Notes: generated by a model from the sequence alone, not told the origin. DNA of 34,794 nucleotides from JBEBBU01 sp041158225 (GCA_041158225.1 JBEBBU010000115.1:1-34794); one strand, 5' to 3'. Positions 8,203 to 15,370 are shown, numbered from the stretch's first letter. Made by a program: numbers and translations.

Positions 8203-9879
8203 ATGTATATTCAGGGCCTGGCCAATTTTATTGATGATTTCCTCGGCGGCCTGATGCTGATCAGCTATGCGCTGATGGTAGGCGGCATGATCTGGTGTGC
8301 ACTCATCCTGCGGATCTGGCAGTCCGGCCACCAGCTGCAGGACCGGCGGGAAGCCACCATCCTGAGCATTCAGCTGATCCGTCTTGGCGCCATGTCCCTT
8401 GCTGCCATGCAGGGCACCAAGATCATGACCAAAGCCCTGTTGCTGACATCAGCACTGGGCGAACTGCCATTGATGGCCTACGCATCAACCGTCCAGTTTC
8501 AGGCAGGTGTGCTGCGTATCGCGCTGTCACTGGCGCTGCTTCCGCTGACGCGCCGCCTCCTGAACAACTGCCAGGACTGGTCCGCCTGGAAATATACCCT
8601 TGCCCTGATGGTACCGATGGTCATCAGTGGTGCCTGGCTGGTTCACGCCGTAGGACGCTTCGAAGACAAGGCACCGCTGATGCTGCTGACCATCATCCAC
8701 CAGCTGGGTGCTGCCGCCTGGTTTGGTGGTGTAGCACAACTGCTCTATCTCTGGGTGCGCAGTGCCTCCAGTCCGGAAATCGCGTCATTCTGGCCTGTAG
8801 CCATCGTGCGCTTTGGCTGGGTTGGTGTTGCTTCGGTAAGTCTTCTGATCGCAACCGGTATTCCGCTGTCACTGGCCTACATTGGCTCTGTGGATGGACT
8901 GTTCGGCACTGGCTATGGCAGTCTGGTGGTGACCAAGGCACTGATGATGCTGATGGCCCTTTTCCTTGCATGGCGCAATCACAAGGCAGGCAAGGAGTGG
9001 CGTGAACTGGGTCATTCCATCGCAATGACCAAGCGCATTCCCTTCTATATTGAAGCCGAAACCTTCATTCTGGTTGGCATCCTGTTTGTGGCAGCCACCC
9101 TGTCATCGCAGCCCCCCTCGGTGGACATTACCGATACCACCGCTACAGTCAGCGAAGTAGCTCACATGTTTGCGCCCAACTGGCCAAAGATCAGCTCGCC
9201 CAGCCATGAACAGCTGATGGCAGGAGAAGCGGGACGTGTGGCAGTAGTCAACAAGATTCCTTCGCTGGCAGCAACGGAATGGTCTGATTACAACCACAAT
9301 GTGTCAGGACTGTTTCTCACCAGCATGTCGCTGGTGGCCATGCTGTCCTATTTTGTGAAGTGGCGCTGGACCCGTTACTGGCCAATCGGTTTCATCGGCC
9401 TCAGCCTGTTCCTGTTTTTCCGCAGCGACGGAGAAACCTGGCCATTGGGCCCCATTGGTTTCTGGGAAAGTACCTTCGGCAACGGCGAGGTCTTCCAGCA
9501 CCGGATTGCCACCCTGCTCACCTTTGCGCTAGGGGCACTGGAACTAAGAGCCCGCACACGCAACAGTGCACGCAATCTGCGCTTCATGTTCCCCATTCTG
9601 AGCGCTTTTGGGGGCGTACTGCTGCTGACGCATGCCCACGCCGAGTTTGAACTGAAAAGCGAGTTCCTGATCCAGACCACCCATACCACCATGGGCCTGC
9701 TGTCTGTAATTATCGCGGCAGGGCGCTGGCTGGAACTGCGTCTGGCCACCACCGAACAGCACACCGCGCATGCCCAGGCGGCCTCCAATCATGTGGGTCA
9801 GGTGGCAGGCTTCATCTCTGCGACAGCCATGCTGCTCATTGGTCTGCTGTTGATGTTCTATCGTGAGCCACTGTTCTAG
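8203..9879 (+). CDS. copD: Copper resistance/uptake membrane protein CopD
   Basis: Polytopic inner-membrane protein of the CopD family, thought to pass copper across the inner membrane in partnership with CopC. 558 aa with about a dozen or more hydrophobic segments. A conserved HQLGAAAWFGGVAQL stretch lies near residues 166-180, a periplasmic-looking loop spans about 305-365, and further histidines occur in the C-terminal helices (LLTHAHAEFE, QTTHTTMG). It follows copC by 6 nt. The stop at 9877-9879 is immediately followed, in the same frame, by the C-terminal part of a BrnT-type toxin without any further stop for 63 codons, so a rearrangement joined foreign DNA exactly at the end of this gene. 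The last residues of CopD (MFYREPLF) may therefore differ from relatives. Confidence 0.85.
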   Translation: MYIQGLANFIDDFLGGLMLISYALMVGGMIWCALILRIWQSGHQLQDRREATILSIQLIRLGAMSLAAMQGTKIMTKALLLTSALGELPLMAYASTVQFQAGVLRIALSLALLPLTRRLLNNCQDWSAWKYTLALMVPMVISGAWLVHAVGRFEDKAPLMLLTIIHQLGAAAWFGGVAQLLYLWVRSASSPEIASFWPVAIVRFGWVGVASVSLLIATGIPLSLAYIGSVDGLFGTGYGSLVVTKALMMLMALFLAWRNHKAGKEWRELGHSIAMTKRIPFYIEAETFILVGILFVAATLSSQPPSVDITDTTATVSEVAHMFAPNWPKISSPSHEQLMAGEAGRVAVVNKIPSLAATEWSDYNHNVSGLFLTSMSLVAMLSYFVKWRWTRYWPIGFIGLSLFLFFRSDGETWPLGPIGFWESTFGNGEVFQHRIATLLTFALGALELRARTRNSARNLRFMFPILSAFGGVLLLTHAHAEFELKSEFLIQTTHTTMGLLSVIIAAGRWLELRLATTEQHTAHAQAASNHVGQVAGFISATAMLLIGLLLMFYREPLF

Positions 9880-10071
9880 GAGAAGTACCTGATCCAGGCC
9901 GATACCCGGCACAGCTACGGTGAAGAGCGCTACCAACTGATGGGCGAGATCGAACAACGCCTGTTCGTGGTGGTCTACACGACCAGGCATGATGTCATCC
10001 GCATCATCTCAGCCCGCAAAGCCAACCAACGAGAGGTCAAGCACTATGACAACAGTACGCGTGACGATTAA
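9880..10071 (+). pseudogene. C-terminal remnant of a BrnT-type (DUF497) toxin
   Basis: Reading from base 9880 the frame gives 63 residues ending at the TAA at 10069-10071. The segments GEERYQLMGEI, RLFVVVYTTR and VIRIISARKANQREVKHY match the C-terminal half of BrnT ribonuclease toxins, which have the pattern of GE-RY, a hydrophobic strand, then R-IRIISARKA--RE---Y. The N-terminal 30-40 residues and any start codon are missing; upstream is directly the copD stop. Without a start or its own ribosome site it is almost certainly not translated as a toxin. Its end overlaps the antitoxin start by 26 nt, the usual layout of such modules. The family call is by pattern recognition, not by search. Confidence 0.75.
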
Positions 10072-10384
10072 TCCCGCTGTACCTGCCTTCCTGACTTCTG
10101 GGCGTATTGATCCGGCTCGTGTAGATGCAACGACCGACACAGACATTGCCCTACAAGCGGCTGCCGATGAAGCAGAGGCCATGCTGGACGCAGCCAGATT
10201 CGTGCGCCGTGTTCGCAAGCGCCTGGGGCTCAGCCAGGCGGCGTTCTCCGAGCGGATCGACGTCCCTCTAGAGACCATCCGCAACTGGGAACAAGGAAAA
10301 CGCAGCCCTACCGGCGCTGCCAAGTCGCTGCTCAAGGTGCTGGACAAGGCTCCCGAGGCCGCGCTCGCCGCATTATCAGCATGA
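10046..10384 (+). CDS. Helix-turn-helix antitoxin of a BrnT-type module
   Basis: 112-residue DNA-binding protein. Residues about 52-105 form an XRE/Cro-like helix-turn-helix (GLSQAAFSERIDVPLETIRNW, the second helix pair ending in WEQGKRSP). The N-terminal 50 residues include a short strand (TVRVTINP), as in antitoxins that pair with BrnT-like toxins instead of the ribbon-helix-helix BrnA. The ATG at 10046 is preceded by GAGAGG at 10031-10036; a longer frame from 9989 is within the toxin remnant and is rejected. The usual roles are neutralising the toxin and repressing the shared promoter. Here the toxin is truncated and the promoter that should lie before it appears deleted, so expression is uncertain. 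It is a leftover half of a mobile toxin-antitoxin pair. Confidence 0.82.
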   Translation: MTTVRVTINPAVPAFLTSGRIDPARVDATTDTDIALQAAADEAEAMLDAARFVRRVRKRLGLSQAAFSERIDVPLETIRNWEQGKRSPTGAAKSLLKVLDKAPEAALAALSA

Positions 10385-10393
10385 GGAAAGCCA

Positions 10394-10516
10394 ATGAACG
10401 GGAACCCAGCATTGACAGTGCGACAGACTCACCACAAAGAGCCAGATTCGATGCCACAAGCTACGCCGACCGAAGAACTTGAATTAAAACTGAGGAACCA
10501 CAGGGCGCTTTTTTAG
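10394..10516 (+). CDS. Possible 40-residue ORF after the antitoxin
   Basis: ATG at 10394 follows an AGGAAAG sequence at a good distance (about 6 nt) and opens a 40-codon frame ending in TAG at 10514-10516. The product is hydrophilic, with a glutamate-rich stretch TEELELKLRNH near the end. I do not recognise it. It could be the start of a gene lost in the same rearrangement that truncated the toxin, or chance. The remaining DNA between 10385 and 10577 shows nothing else I can support. Confidence 0.15.
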   Translation: MNGNPALTVRQTHHKEPDSMPQATPTEELELKLRNHRALF

Positions 10517-10577
10517 CGGGAACCTTGCTTGACAGCGTGGAAGGAGTATTGTCACAGCGTCTAAGACACTTGAATAG

Positions 10578-10811
10578 CTACTGCTTCAAGGAACCTGTCC
10601 AGCCACAGTATGAACAGCCCATTCGGGTGATCCGCCCCCCGTAGATGGATAGAAGCCGTGAAACAAGGTTATGTCCCATATAGACAAGGCCTGATGTTCT
10701 TCTGCAACCAGGACAACCAAGACTCGACTGTTTAAGCATGAAAGAAGACAGGATGAGTAGCAGGTTGAGCAAAACCACACCTATACCCATCAGGATAAAA
10801 ACAAGGCTCAT
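10578..10811 (-). CDS. Small membrane protein with a zinc-ribbon tail
   Basis: The minus-strand ATG at 10811 opens 77 residues: a hydrophobic helix at about 2-26, then two CxxC pairs, C33-PG-C36 and C66-SY-C69 followed by GW. Two CxxC pairs 29 residues apart and a G-W after the second are the look of a zinc ribbon. An in-frame TTG at 10826 would add five residues. No strong ribosome site is seen for either start, so a very short leader is possible. I do not recognise a named family. It stands alone, without an operon partner, between the antitoxin patch and the flagellar cluster. The ordered hydrophobic-then-cysteine layout makes chance unlikely, but a search is needed to confirm a family. 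Confidence 0.5.
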   Translation of the reverse strand: MSLVFILMGIGVVLLNLLLILSSFMLKQSSLGCPGCRRTSGLVYMGHNLVSRLLSIYGGRITRMGCSYCGWTGSLKQ

Positions 10812-10825
10812 AAAAGACTCTGACA

Positions 10826-10856
10826 ATTACTGACGACAGAGGTTATTTTATGTCAA
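10826..10856 (-). promoter_or_regulatory. Candidate promoter for the small zinc-ribbon gene
   Basis: On the minus strand a perfect TTGACA (plus-strand 10851-10856) is followed after 19 bp by AGTAAT (10826-10831), a 4/6 match to a -10 box with a long spacer. A/T tracts run directly upstream of the -35 (plus 10857-10881) and could act as an UP element. The start codon at 10811 would lie only a few bases after the transcription start, in keeping with the absent ribosome site. Confidence 0.3.
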
Positions 10857-10927
10857 AAAAAAACAAAAAAAACAAAAATTTGCTACTTCGAGTCCATGGA
10901 CTCCGAGTGATGGCCTTGCCAGCCTGA
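10850..10927 (+). CDS. Possible 25-residue lysine/asparagine-rich microORF
   Basis: ATG at 10850, 8 nt after an AGAGG sequence (about 10837-10841), opens a 25-codon frame to TGA at 10925-10927. The first ten residues are MSKKNKKNKN, followed by a short hydrophobic and basic tail. It has a better ribosome site than many nearby genes, but it overlaps the A/T tract and palindrome that can be explained in other ways, and I recognise no family. Confidence 0.15.
   Translation: MSKKNKKNKNLLLRVHGLRVMALPA
10855..10903 (-). terminator. Possible terminator after the MlaC/HpnM-like gene
   Basis: Read on the minus strand, a 14-bp perfect palindrome (GAGTCCATGGACTC, 10890-10903) is followed about 10 nt later by a long run of T interrupted by single G (10855-10879). 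This could end transcripts from the flagellar/MlaC side. The loop would be only about four bases and the gap to the T-run is longer than ideal, so confidence is low. The same bases also fit an UP element or microORF codons. Confidence 0.35.
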
Positions 10928-10928
10928 T

Positions 10929-10962
10929 CCTGTCTTCAGACAGACAACATCTGTCTGACAGG
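10929..10962 (-). terminator. Inverted repeat just after the MlaC/HpnM-like stop
   Basis: Outer arms CCTGTC/GACAGG and inner arms TCTGTCT/AGACAGA form a 13-bp stem with a three-base bulge around a five-base loop. The alternative 9-bp stem TCAGACAGA/TCTGTCTGA is perfect. It lies 10 nt after the stop codon of the minus-strand gene. No T-run follows directly, so it is either an mRNA-stabilising hairpin or the first part of a composite terminator with the palindrome further on. Confidence 0.45.
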
Positions 10963-10972
10963 CATCAAAACA

Positions 10973-11623
10973 TTATTTCGCTGCCGATACGGACTTGTCG
11001 CTGGCGTAGTCGCTGATTTTCTGGGTAAGTTTCTGCATCAGGCTGTCAAAGCCTTCGCGATCGATGATGCTGGTGTACTGGGCTTTCTTGAGAGCCAGAT
11101 CGTTGATACCGTCTACCATGATACTGACGATGGCCCAACGTCCCTCGTTGTTGATGACAAGGTACTCGAAACGCACCGGTTTCTCATCACCCGCTACCAT
11201 GTCATAGCGTGCAACCAGCTTCTCCGGTTTCAGTACCTGCACCGAATCATAGCGGAATGATTCGCCATCATAGCTGTTAAACTGCGCTGCATAGGTGGCA
11301 ACACTGAGTTCCCTGAGCTTCGCCACGAACTGGCTCTGCTGGGCCGCGCTGAGCTGCTTCCAGTGGGCACCCAGCGCTATCTGGGCAACGGACTCGAAGC
11401 GGAATACTTCGCCAACTACAGGTTCCAGCAGCTTGTAACGACCGCTATAACCAAGATCAGCACGTTTCATCGACTCAATCAGCACCGCATTGAGACGGTC
11501 AACCTGCTTGCGCACAGCCTGTGCTTCCGCTGATTCATTTACTTCAGCCGGAGCATCATCAGCAGCCAGTGTCGTATGAGATGATAAAACCAGCATCACT
11601 GCCGCTGCGACCGCCCTGATCAT
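10973..11623 (-). CDS. MlaC/Ttg2D-family periplasmic lipid-binding protein (HpnM-like)
   Basis: Exported lipid carrier of the MlaC/toluene-tolerance family. In hopanoid producers the homologue HpnM is a hopanoid-associated periplasmic protein. 216 aa; Sec signal at about 1-20 (cleavage TLA before ADDA), then the family core with GRYKLLEPVV, FRFESVAQIALG, the W-K-L--AQQ-QF segment and the final WAIVSIMVDGINDLAL stretch. ATG at 11623 has GGGGGA 8 nt upstream; the frame is open to 11728 but that part has no signal peptide and overlaps the previous gene. No mlaFEDB genes accompany it, so it is a solitary copy, 55 nt after the DUF2802 gene. It could serve hopanoid transport with HpnN across the gap or general phospholipid trafficking; sequence does not decide. 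Confidence 0.8.
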   Translation of the reverse strand: MIRAVAAAVMLVLSSHTTLAADDAPAEVNESAEAQAVRKQVDRLNAVLIESMKRADLGYSGRYKLLEPVVGEVFRFESVAQIALGAHWKQLSAAQQSQFVAKLRELSVATYAAQFNSYDGESFRYDSVQVLKPEKLVARYDMVAGDEKPVRFEYLVINNEGRWAIVSIMVDGINDLALKKAQYTSIIDREGFDSLMQKLTQKISDYASDKSVSAAK

Positions 11624-11678
11624 GCAAGAATCCCCCAATGAAAACTGGCGCCTACTATAGCATAAGCGCTGCCCGCAT

Positions 11679-12080
11679 TCAGGATTTCCCGGTGTGAAGA
11701 CGTACCAGCAGTTCAGCTTCCGAAGCACTCATACCAAACTCGGTCACCAGCTCTGATGGCTTAGCCCCCATACGTACCCGTTCAATCGCATGTTCGTAGG
11801 ATGTGTGCACCAGCTGCTCTCTTGAGGGCATCGCGGCCTGGGGGGGCTGCACGAGAAAAGCCTGTATCTGTTTTTCCTGACTGATCAGGCTGGCATCAAC
11901 ACGCAGATGAGTGGCACATAGTCCGGCCAGTTCCGAGTTAAGCTGATCCATGGACTGGACAAGACTGAAATGGGCCGCTTCCAGCGCCTTGTAACGCCCA
12001 TAGAGCCAGGTCAGTACCACAGCGCAGACGCAGAGAGAAAGGCTTAGAAGCAGCACCACAAGAATATTAAGGATGTCCAT
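11679..12080 (-). CDS. DUF2802 protein of the flagellar cluster
   Basis: 133-residue protein with one N-terminal membrane helix (about 4-27), a likely coiled coil (about 30-75), and a C-terminal segment GAKPSELVTEFGMSASEAEL (about 109-128) that looks like a short helix-turn-helix motif. Proteins of this kind follow motD in Pseudomonas-type flagellar clusters; their function is not established. The ATG at 12080 has AGG about 6 nt upstream and lies 7 nt after the motD stop; the frame is open to 12212 but that part overlaps motD. Its presence is one of the best taxonomic hints in the window. Confidence 0.75.
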   Translation of the reverse strand: MDILNILVVLLLSLSLCVCAVVLTWLYGRYKALEAAHFSLVQSMDQLNSELAGLCATHLRVDASLISQEKQIQAFLVQPPQAAMPSREQLVHTSYEHAIERVRMGAKPSELVTEFGMSASEAELLVRLHTGKS

Positions 12081-12087
12081 ACCTGCC

Positions 12088-12972
12088 TCAGCGTCTGGTG
12101 TCTGGTGTGCCTGACTTGCCGAAACCACCAGACATGACCTTGATGACAACACGTCTGTTCTGGTAACGCCCGGCATCATCAAGATTGCTGGCAATAGGAT
12201 CATATTCACCATAGCCCATCGCCACCATATGCTCGGGTGGTACCCCGGCTGTGGTCAGGTAATGCACGACACTCGCCGCACGGGCTGAAGAGAGCTCCCA
12301 GTTGGACGGAAACAGGTAACTGGCAATCGGACGATTATCCGTATGACCTTCCACATGAATCATGTTAGGCAGTCTGGCCAGCACCTCAGCAATACGGTCA
12401 AGCATGGCATGAGAGCTGCCAGTCAGTTCATGACTGCCGCTGGGAAACAGTAGGGCTGACTTGACATCCAGTTCAATCGCGTAGTCCTTGCGGTGTATCT
12501 CAATCATGGAGTTACCTGGCAGGGTAAATTCCGCCAGTGCTTCATCCAGCGTAGTTTTCGCCTCATCCAGCTGGCGCTGTTCGAAGCGGATCTGGGCTTC
12601 CAGCCGCTGCTGTTCCAGCAGCGCACTCTGCATGGCCGCAGCGTCTTCCTCCCTGTTCTGCGATGTGCCGCCATAGCGGGTTCCATCCACTCCCTCACCA
12701 CTGCCTTTGGGATCCTGTGGACTCAGGGCAATCAGCTGCCTGGATCCTGGCTCTCTGGCCATAGGATCCTTGTTTTCATCCTTCTTCTCGCTGAACGCAG
12801 AGTTCATGGAACGGGCAAAAAACCTGTATTTGGCTTCATTGATGGAGGACAGTGCATACATCACGACAAAGAATGCCATCAGCAGTGTGACAAAGTCGGC
12901 ATAGGACAGCACCCAGCGCTGTAGTGCAGGAGAAGGTGAAATCTCCCGCCTTTTACGGCCCGGACGTCTCAT
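12088..12972 (-). CDS. motD: Flagellar stator protein MotD (MotB family)
   Basis: Peptidoglycan-anchored half of a flagellar stator. 294 aa: basic N-terminus, one membrane helix at about 22-44 with the proton-carrying aspartate D26 in LSYADFVTLLMAFF, a linker of low complexity, and a C-terminal OmpA-like peptidoglycan-binding domain with HVEGHTDNRPI, NWELSSARAASVV and GYGEYDPI. The start overlaps the motC stop (ATGA at 12969-12972), so the pair is translationally coupled. Gene order fliA-motC-motD matches the MotCD rather than the MotAB stator set of pseudomonads. Confidence 0.92.
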   Translation of the reverse strand: MRRPGRKRREISPSPALQRWVLSYADFVTLLMAFFVVMYALSSINEAKYRFFARSMNSAFSEKKDENKDPMAREPGSRQLIALSPQDPKGSGEGVDGTRYGGTSQNREEDAAAMQSALLEQQRLEAQIRFEQRQLDEAKTTLDEALAEFTLPGNSMIEIHRKDYAIELDVKSALLFPSGSHELTGSSHAMLDRIAEVLARLPNMIHVEGHTDNRPIASYLFPSNWELSSARAASVVHYLTTAGVPPEHMVAMGYGEYDPIASNLDDAGRYQNRRVVIKVMSGGFGKSGTPDTRR

Positions 12973-13712
12973 GATCTGAGATAACCATTCAGCTTGAACT
13001 CGGTATTGCGTGGACTCTGGCCGAGGGCTATATCCACAAACCCCTCTACCAGCATCTCTCTGGTCTGTAGCAATTCACGTGCCTGAGCCCTTATCTTCTG
13101 GGCCACCGGAATGAAAAGCAGATTGGCCAGGCCAATACCATAAACCGTGGAAACAAAAGCGACTGCTATGCCATTACCCAGCAATGCAGGATCACTGAGA
13201 TGCTGCATGACCTGAATCAGTCCCATCACCGCCCCCATGATACCCAGCGTTGGCGCGTAGCCCCCCATGGCCTCGAACACCATGGCAGCCTGCACATCCC
13301 TGTCCTCCCGGGCTATCATATCCAGCTCCAGACAGTCTCTCAGCTGATTGGGCTGGACTGCATCAGCCAGCAACTGCAAACCACGGCGGGCAAAATCATC
13401 CTCCTCATCGTCAACCAGACGTTCCAGAGCCAGCAGCCCGTCACGACGTGCCACGGTACTCCAGTCCACCATTTTGGCAATGAGTTCAGTACGGTTCATG
13501 GCGGGCGGCACCAGAACCCACATGCTACGGCGACAGGCATGAACAAATACGGAGAAAGGCGTCTGTAACCATATGGCCCCGAGACTCCCCCCCATGACAA
13601 CAACAATGGCAGGCGTGTTCAGAAGTGAACTGAACTGGCCACCCTCCAGAAAGTTTCCCGCAATAACAGCAAGAAAACCTGTCAGAACGCCAAGTATACT
13701 CAAGAAATCCAT
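12969..13712 (-). CDS. motC: Flagellar stator protein MotC (MotA family)
   Basis: Channel-forming stator subunit that couples ion flow to rotor movement. 247 aa with four hydrophobic segments: two near the N-terminus (about 4-20 and 33-52) and two in the C-terminal half (about 147-167 and 180-202), separated by the cytoplasmic domain that contacts FliG. The family core GGYAPTLGIMGAVMGLI is intact. It begins 24 nt after the fliA stop; in Pseudomonas-type clusters cheYZAB sit in this gap, and here nothing does. Partner of the downstream motD. Confidence 0.92.
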   Translation of the reverse strand: MDFLSILGVLTGFLAVIAGNFLEGGQFSSLLNTPAIVVVMGGSLGAIWLQTPFSVFVHACRRSMWVLVPPAMNRTELIAKMVDWSTVARRDGLLALERLVDDEEDDFARRGLQLLADAVQPNQLRDCLELDMIAREDRDVQAAMVFEAMGGYAPTLGIMGAVMGLIQVMQHLSDPALLGNGIAVAFVSTVYGIGLANLLFIPVAQKIRAQARELLQTREMLVEGFVDIALGQSPRNTEFKLNGYLRS

Positions 13713-13736
13713 AGCTGCATCATGCTTTGCCTGTGA

Positions 13737-14507
13737 CTATCGGGGCCGTTTGCCTTTTCTTAATGACTGACCATTCTGTTCCATCCAGGCTTGCAGCTTA
13801 CCACGGATCCGGAGCATGGCCTGCCCCTGAATCTGACAGACTCTTGATTCCGAGATCCCCAGAACCTCGCCTATTTCCCTGAGATTGAGTTCTTCATCGT
13901 AATAAAGCGAGATTGCATAACGCTCCCTCTCCGGCAAGGCTTCGATGGCTTCAGCCAGTGCCCGCGAGAGCTGGTCTCTCATGATGGCATCAATAGGACT
14001 GCTACTTTCATCCACACACCCATCAACATGATGACTGCCAGCCTCAAACAGTTCATCCAGACTGAACAGCCTGCAGCCCATGCTGTCAGAAACAGCCGCA
14101 TGGTAATCATTGACATCCATGTTCAGCCGCTCTGCCACCTCAATATCACGAACTTCCCGCCCCATTTCGGCTTCAAGCACCTGAATGGCATCCGCAATCT
14201 CCCTGGCCTTGCGATGCACGGAACGCGGCGTCCAGTCGTAACGACGCAGTTCATCAATCATGGCCCCCCTGATGCGGATACCCGCATAGGTCTCGAATGC
14301 TGCCCCCTGACTGGCATCATAGTTTCTGGCCGCATCCAGCAGACCGATCATGCCCGCCTGCAAAAGATCATCCAGTTGCACACTGGCAGGCAGACGCCCC
14401 ATCATGTGATAGGCAATACGTTTGACAAGAACGGCATGTTCGTTCACAAGCGCTTCTGAATTGGTGCCGGCTCGCTGGGTCTGCTGGTAAAGTGCTGTTG
14501 GTTTCAT
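13737..14507 (-). CDS. fliA: Flagellar sigma factor sigma-28
   Basis: Directs RNA polymerase to late flagellar and chemotaxis promoters. 256 aa, normal length. Region 2 is seen as DDLLQAGMIGLLDAARNYD, with the adjoining FETYAGIRIRGAMIDELR that melts the -10 box. Region 4 shows the LREIGEVLGISESRVCQI helix-turn-helix near the C-terminus. ATG at 14507 overlaps the flhG stop by three bases (14504-14507 ATGA), with AGGATCC about 6 nt upstream. Placement directly after flhF-flhG is the gammaproteobacterial arrangement. Confidence 0.95.
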   Translation of the reverse strand: MKPTALYQQTQRAGTNSEALVNEHAVLVKRIAYHMMGRLPASVQLDDLLQAGMIGLLDAARNYDASQGAAFETYAGIRIRGAMIDELRRYDWTPRSVHRKAREIADAIQVLEAEMGREVRDIEVAERLNMDVNDYHAAVSDSMGCRLFSLDELFEAGSHHVDGCVDESSSPIDAIMRDQLSRALAEAIEALPERERYAISLYYDEELNLREIGEVLGISESRVCQIQGQAMLRIRGKLQAWMEQNGQSLRKGKRPR

Positions 14508-15370
14508 GCACTGGATCCTGCGCTGGCGCGCAACATGCGCTCCACGAAAAACTCCATCCGGCCACTCGCCCCACCCTGAACCGGCAGCCGATCCACTTTG
14601 CGGGCAATACTGGCAAAAGCCGTCGCAGATTTGCCTCCCGGGTAAGAAAGACAGACCGGCATCTGCCTCTGCACGGACTTGCGGACATAAGGGTCAAAAG
14701 GAACCGAACCCAGAAACTGGGGAGAAATGTCCAGATACTTTTCCGTTACCCTGCAAAGCTTCATGAACAGTTCACGGCCCTGGGCATCATCAGTCACCAT
14801 GCTGGCAACGACCTGAAAACGGTTGACATCATGCTCACGGCTGAGCAGCTTGATCAGCGCATAGGCATCGGTGAGTGAAGTCGGTTCATCACAGACCACC
14901 ACAATCACATGCTGGCAGGCCTGGACAAAATTGAGAACACTGCTGGAGATACCCGCTGCGGTGTCTACAATGAGTACATCCAGATCAGCATCAATTTCAC
15001 CGAAAGCCCGGATCAGGGCACCCTGTTCGCCAGAGTTAAGTTCTGACATGCGCTGGATGCCTGATGATGCCGGCACCACATACAGTCCTCCCGGACCTTC
15101 AATCATGATCTCTTCCAGGCTGCGCTCCCCCGACAGCACGTGAAAAAGATTGAATCTGGGCTGAATACCCAGAAGCACATCCACATTGGCAAGCCCCATG
15201 TCTGCATCCATCAGGGCCACTTTTCTGCCCAGCTGACTGAGACAGATACCCAGATTGACGGACAGATTGGTCTTGCCCACCCCTCCCTTGCCGCTGGAGA
15301 CAGCCAACACCTGAATGGGCCTGGCCGCTATCATACGCCGGATTCCAACTGCCTGATCCCGATTATCCAT
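14504..15370 (-). CDS. flhG: Flagellar number regulator FlhG (FleN), ParA/MinD-type ATPase
   Basis: Limits flagellar number and works with the GTPase FlhF at the cell pole. 288 aa with the ATG at 15370. The deviant Walker A SSGKGGVGKTN (K28, K33) and the DADMGLANVD motif (from D55) are intact, as is the VDTAAGIS segment. The frame is open upstream to 15544 but that portion lies in flhF and does not resemble the family. It overlaps the flhF stop by 8 nt. In pseudomonads this ATPase also antagonises the master regulator FleQ; no fleQ is visible here. Confidence 0.94.
   Translation of the reverse strand: MDNRDQAVGIRRMIAARPIQVLAVSSGKGGVGKTNLSVNLGICLSQLGRKVALMDADMGLANVDVLLGIQPRFNLFHVLSGERSLEEIMIEGPGGLYVVPASSGIQRMSELNSGEQGALIRAFGEIDADLDVLIVDTAAGISSSVLNFVQACQHVIVVVCDEPTSLTDAYALIKLLSREHDVNRFQVVASMVTDDAQGRELFMKLCRVTEKYLDISPQFLGSVPFDPYVRKSVQRQMPVCLSYPGGKSATAFASIARKVDRLPVQGGASGRMEFFVERMLRASAGSSA

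Noticed and set aside
10381..10482. 33-codon frame overlapping the antitoxin stop by ATGA
   Set aside because: The overlap suggests coupling, but the product has no features and the neighbouring frame at 10394 has the better ribosome site; neither is convincing.
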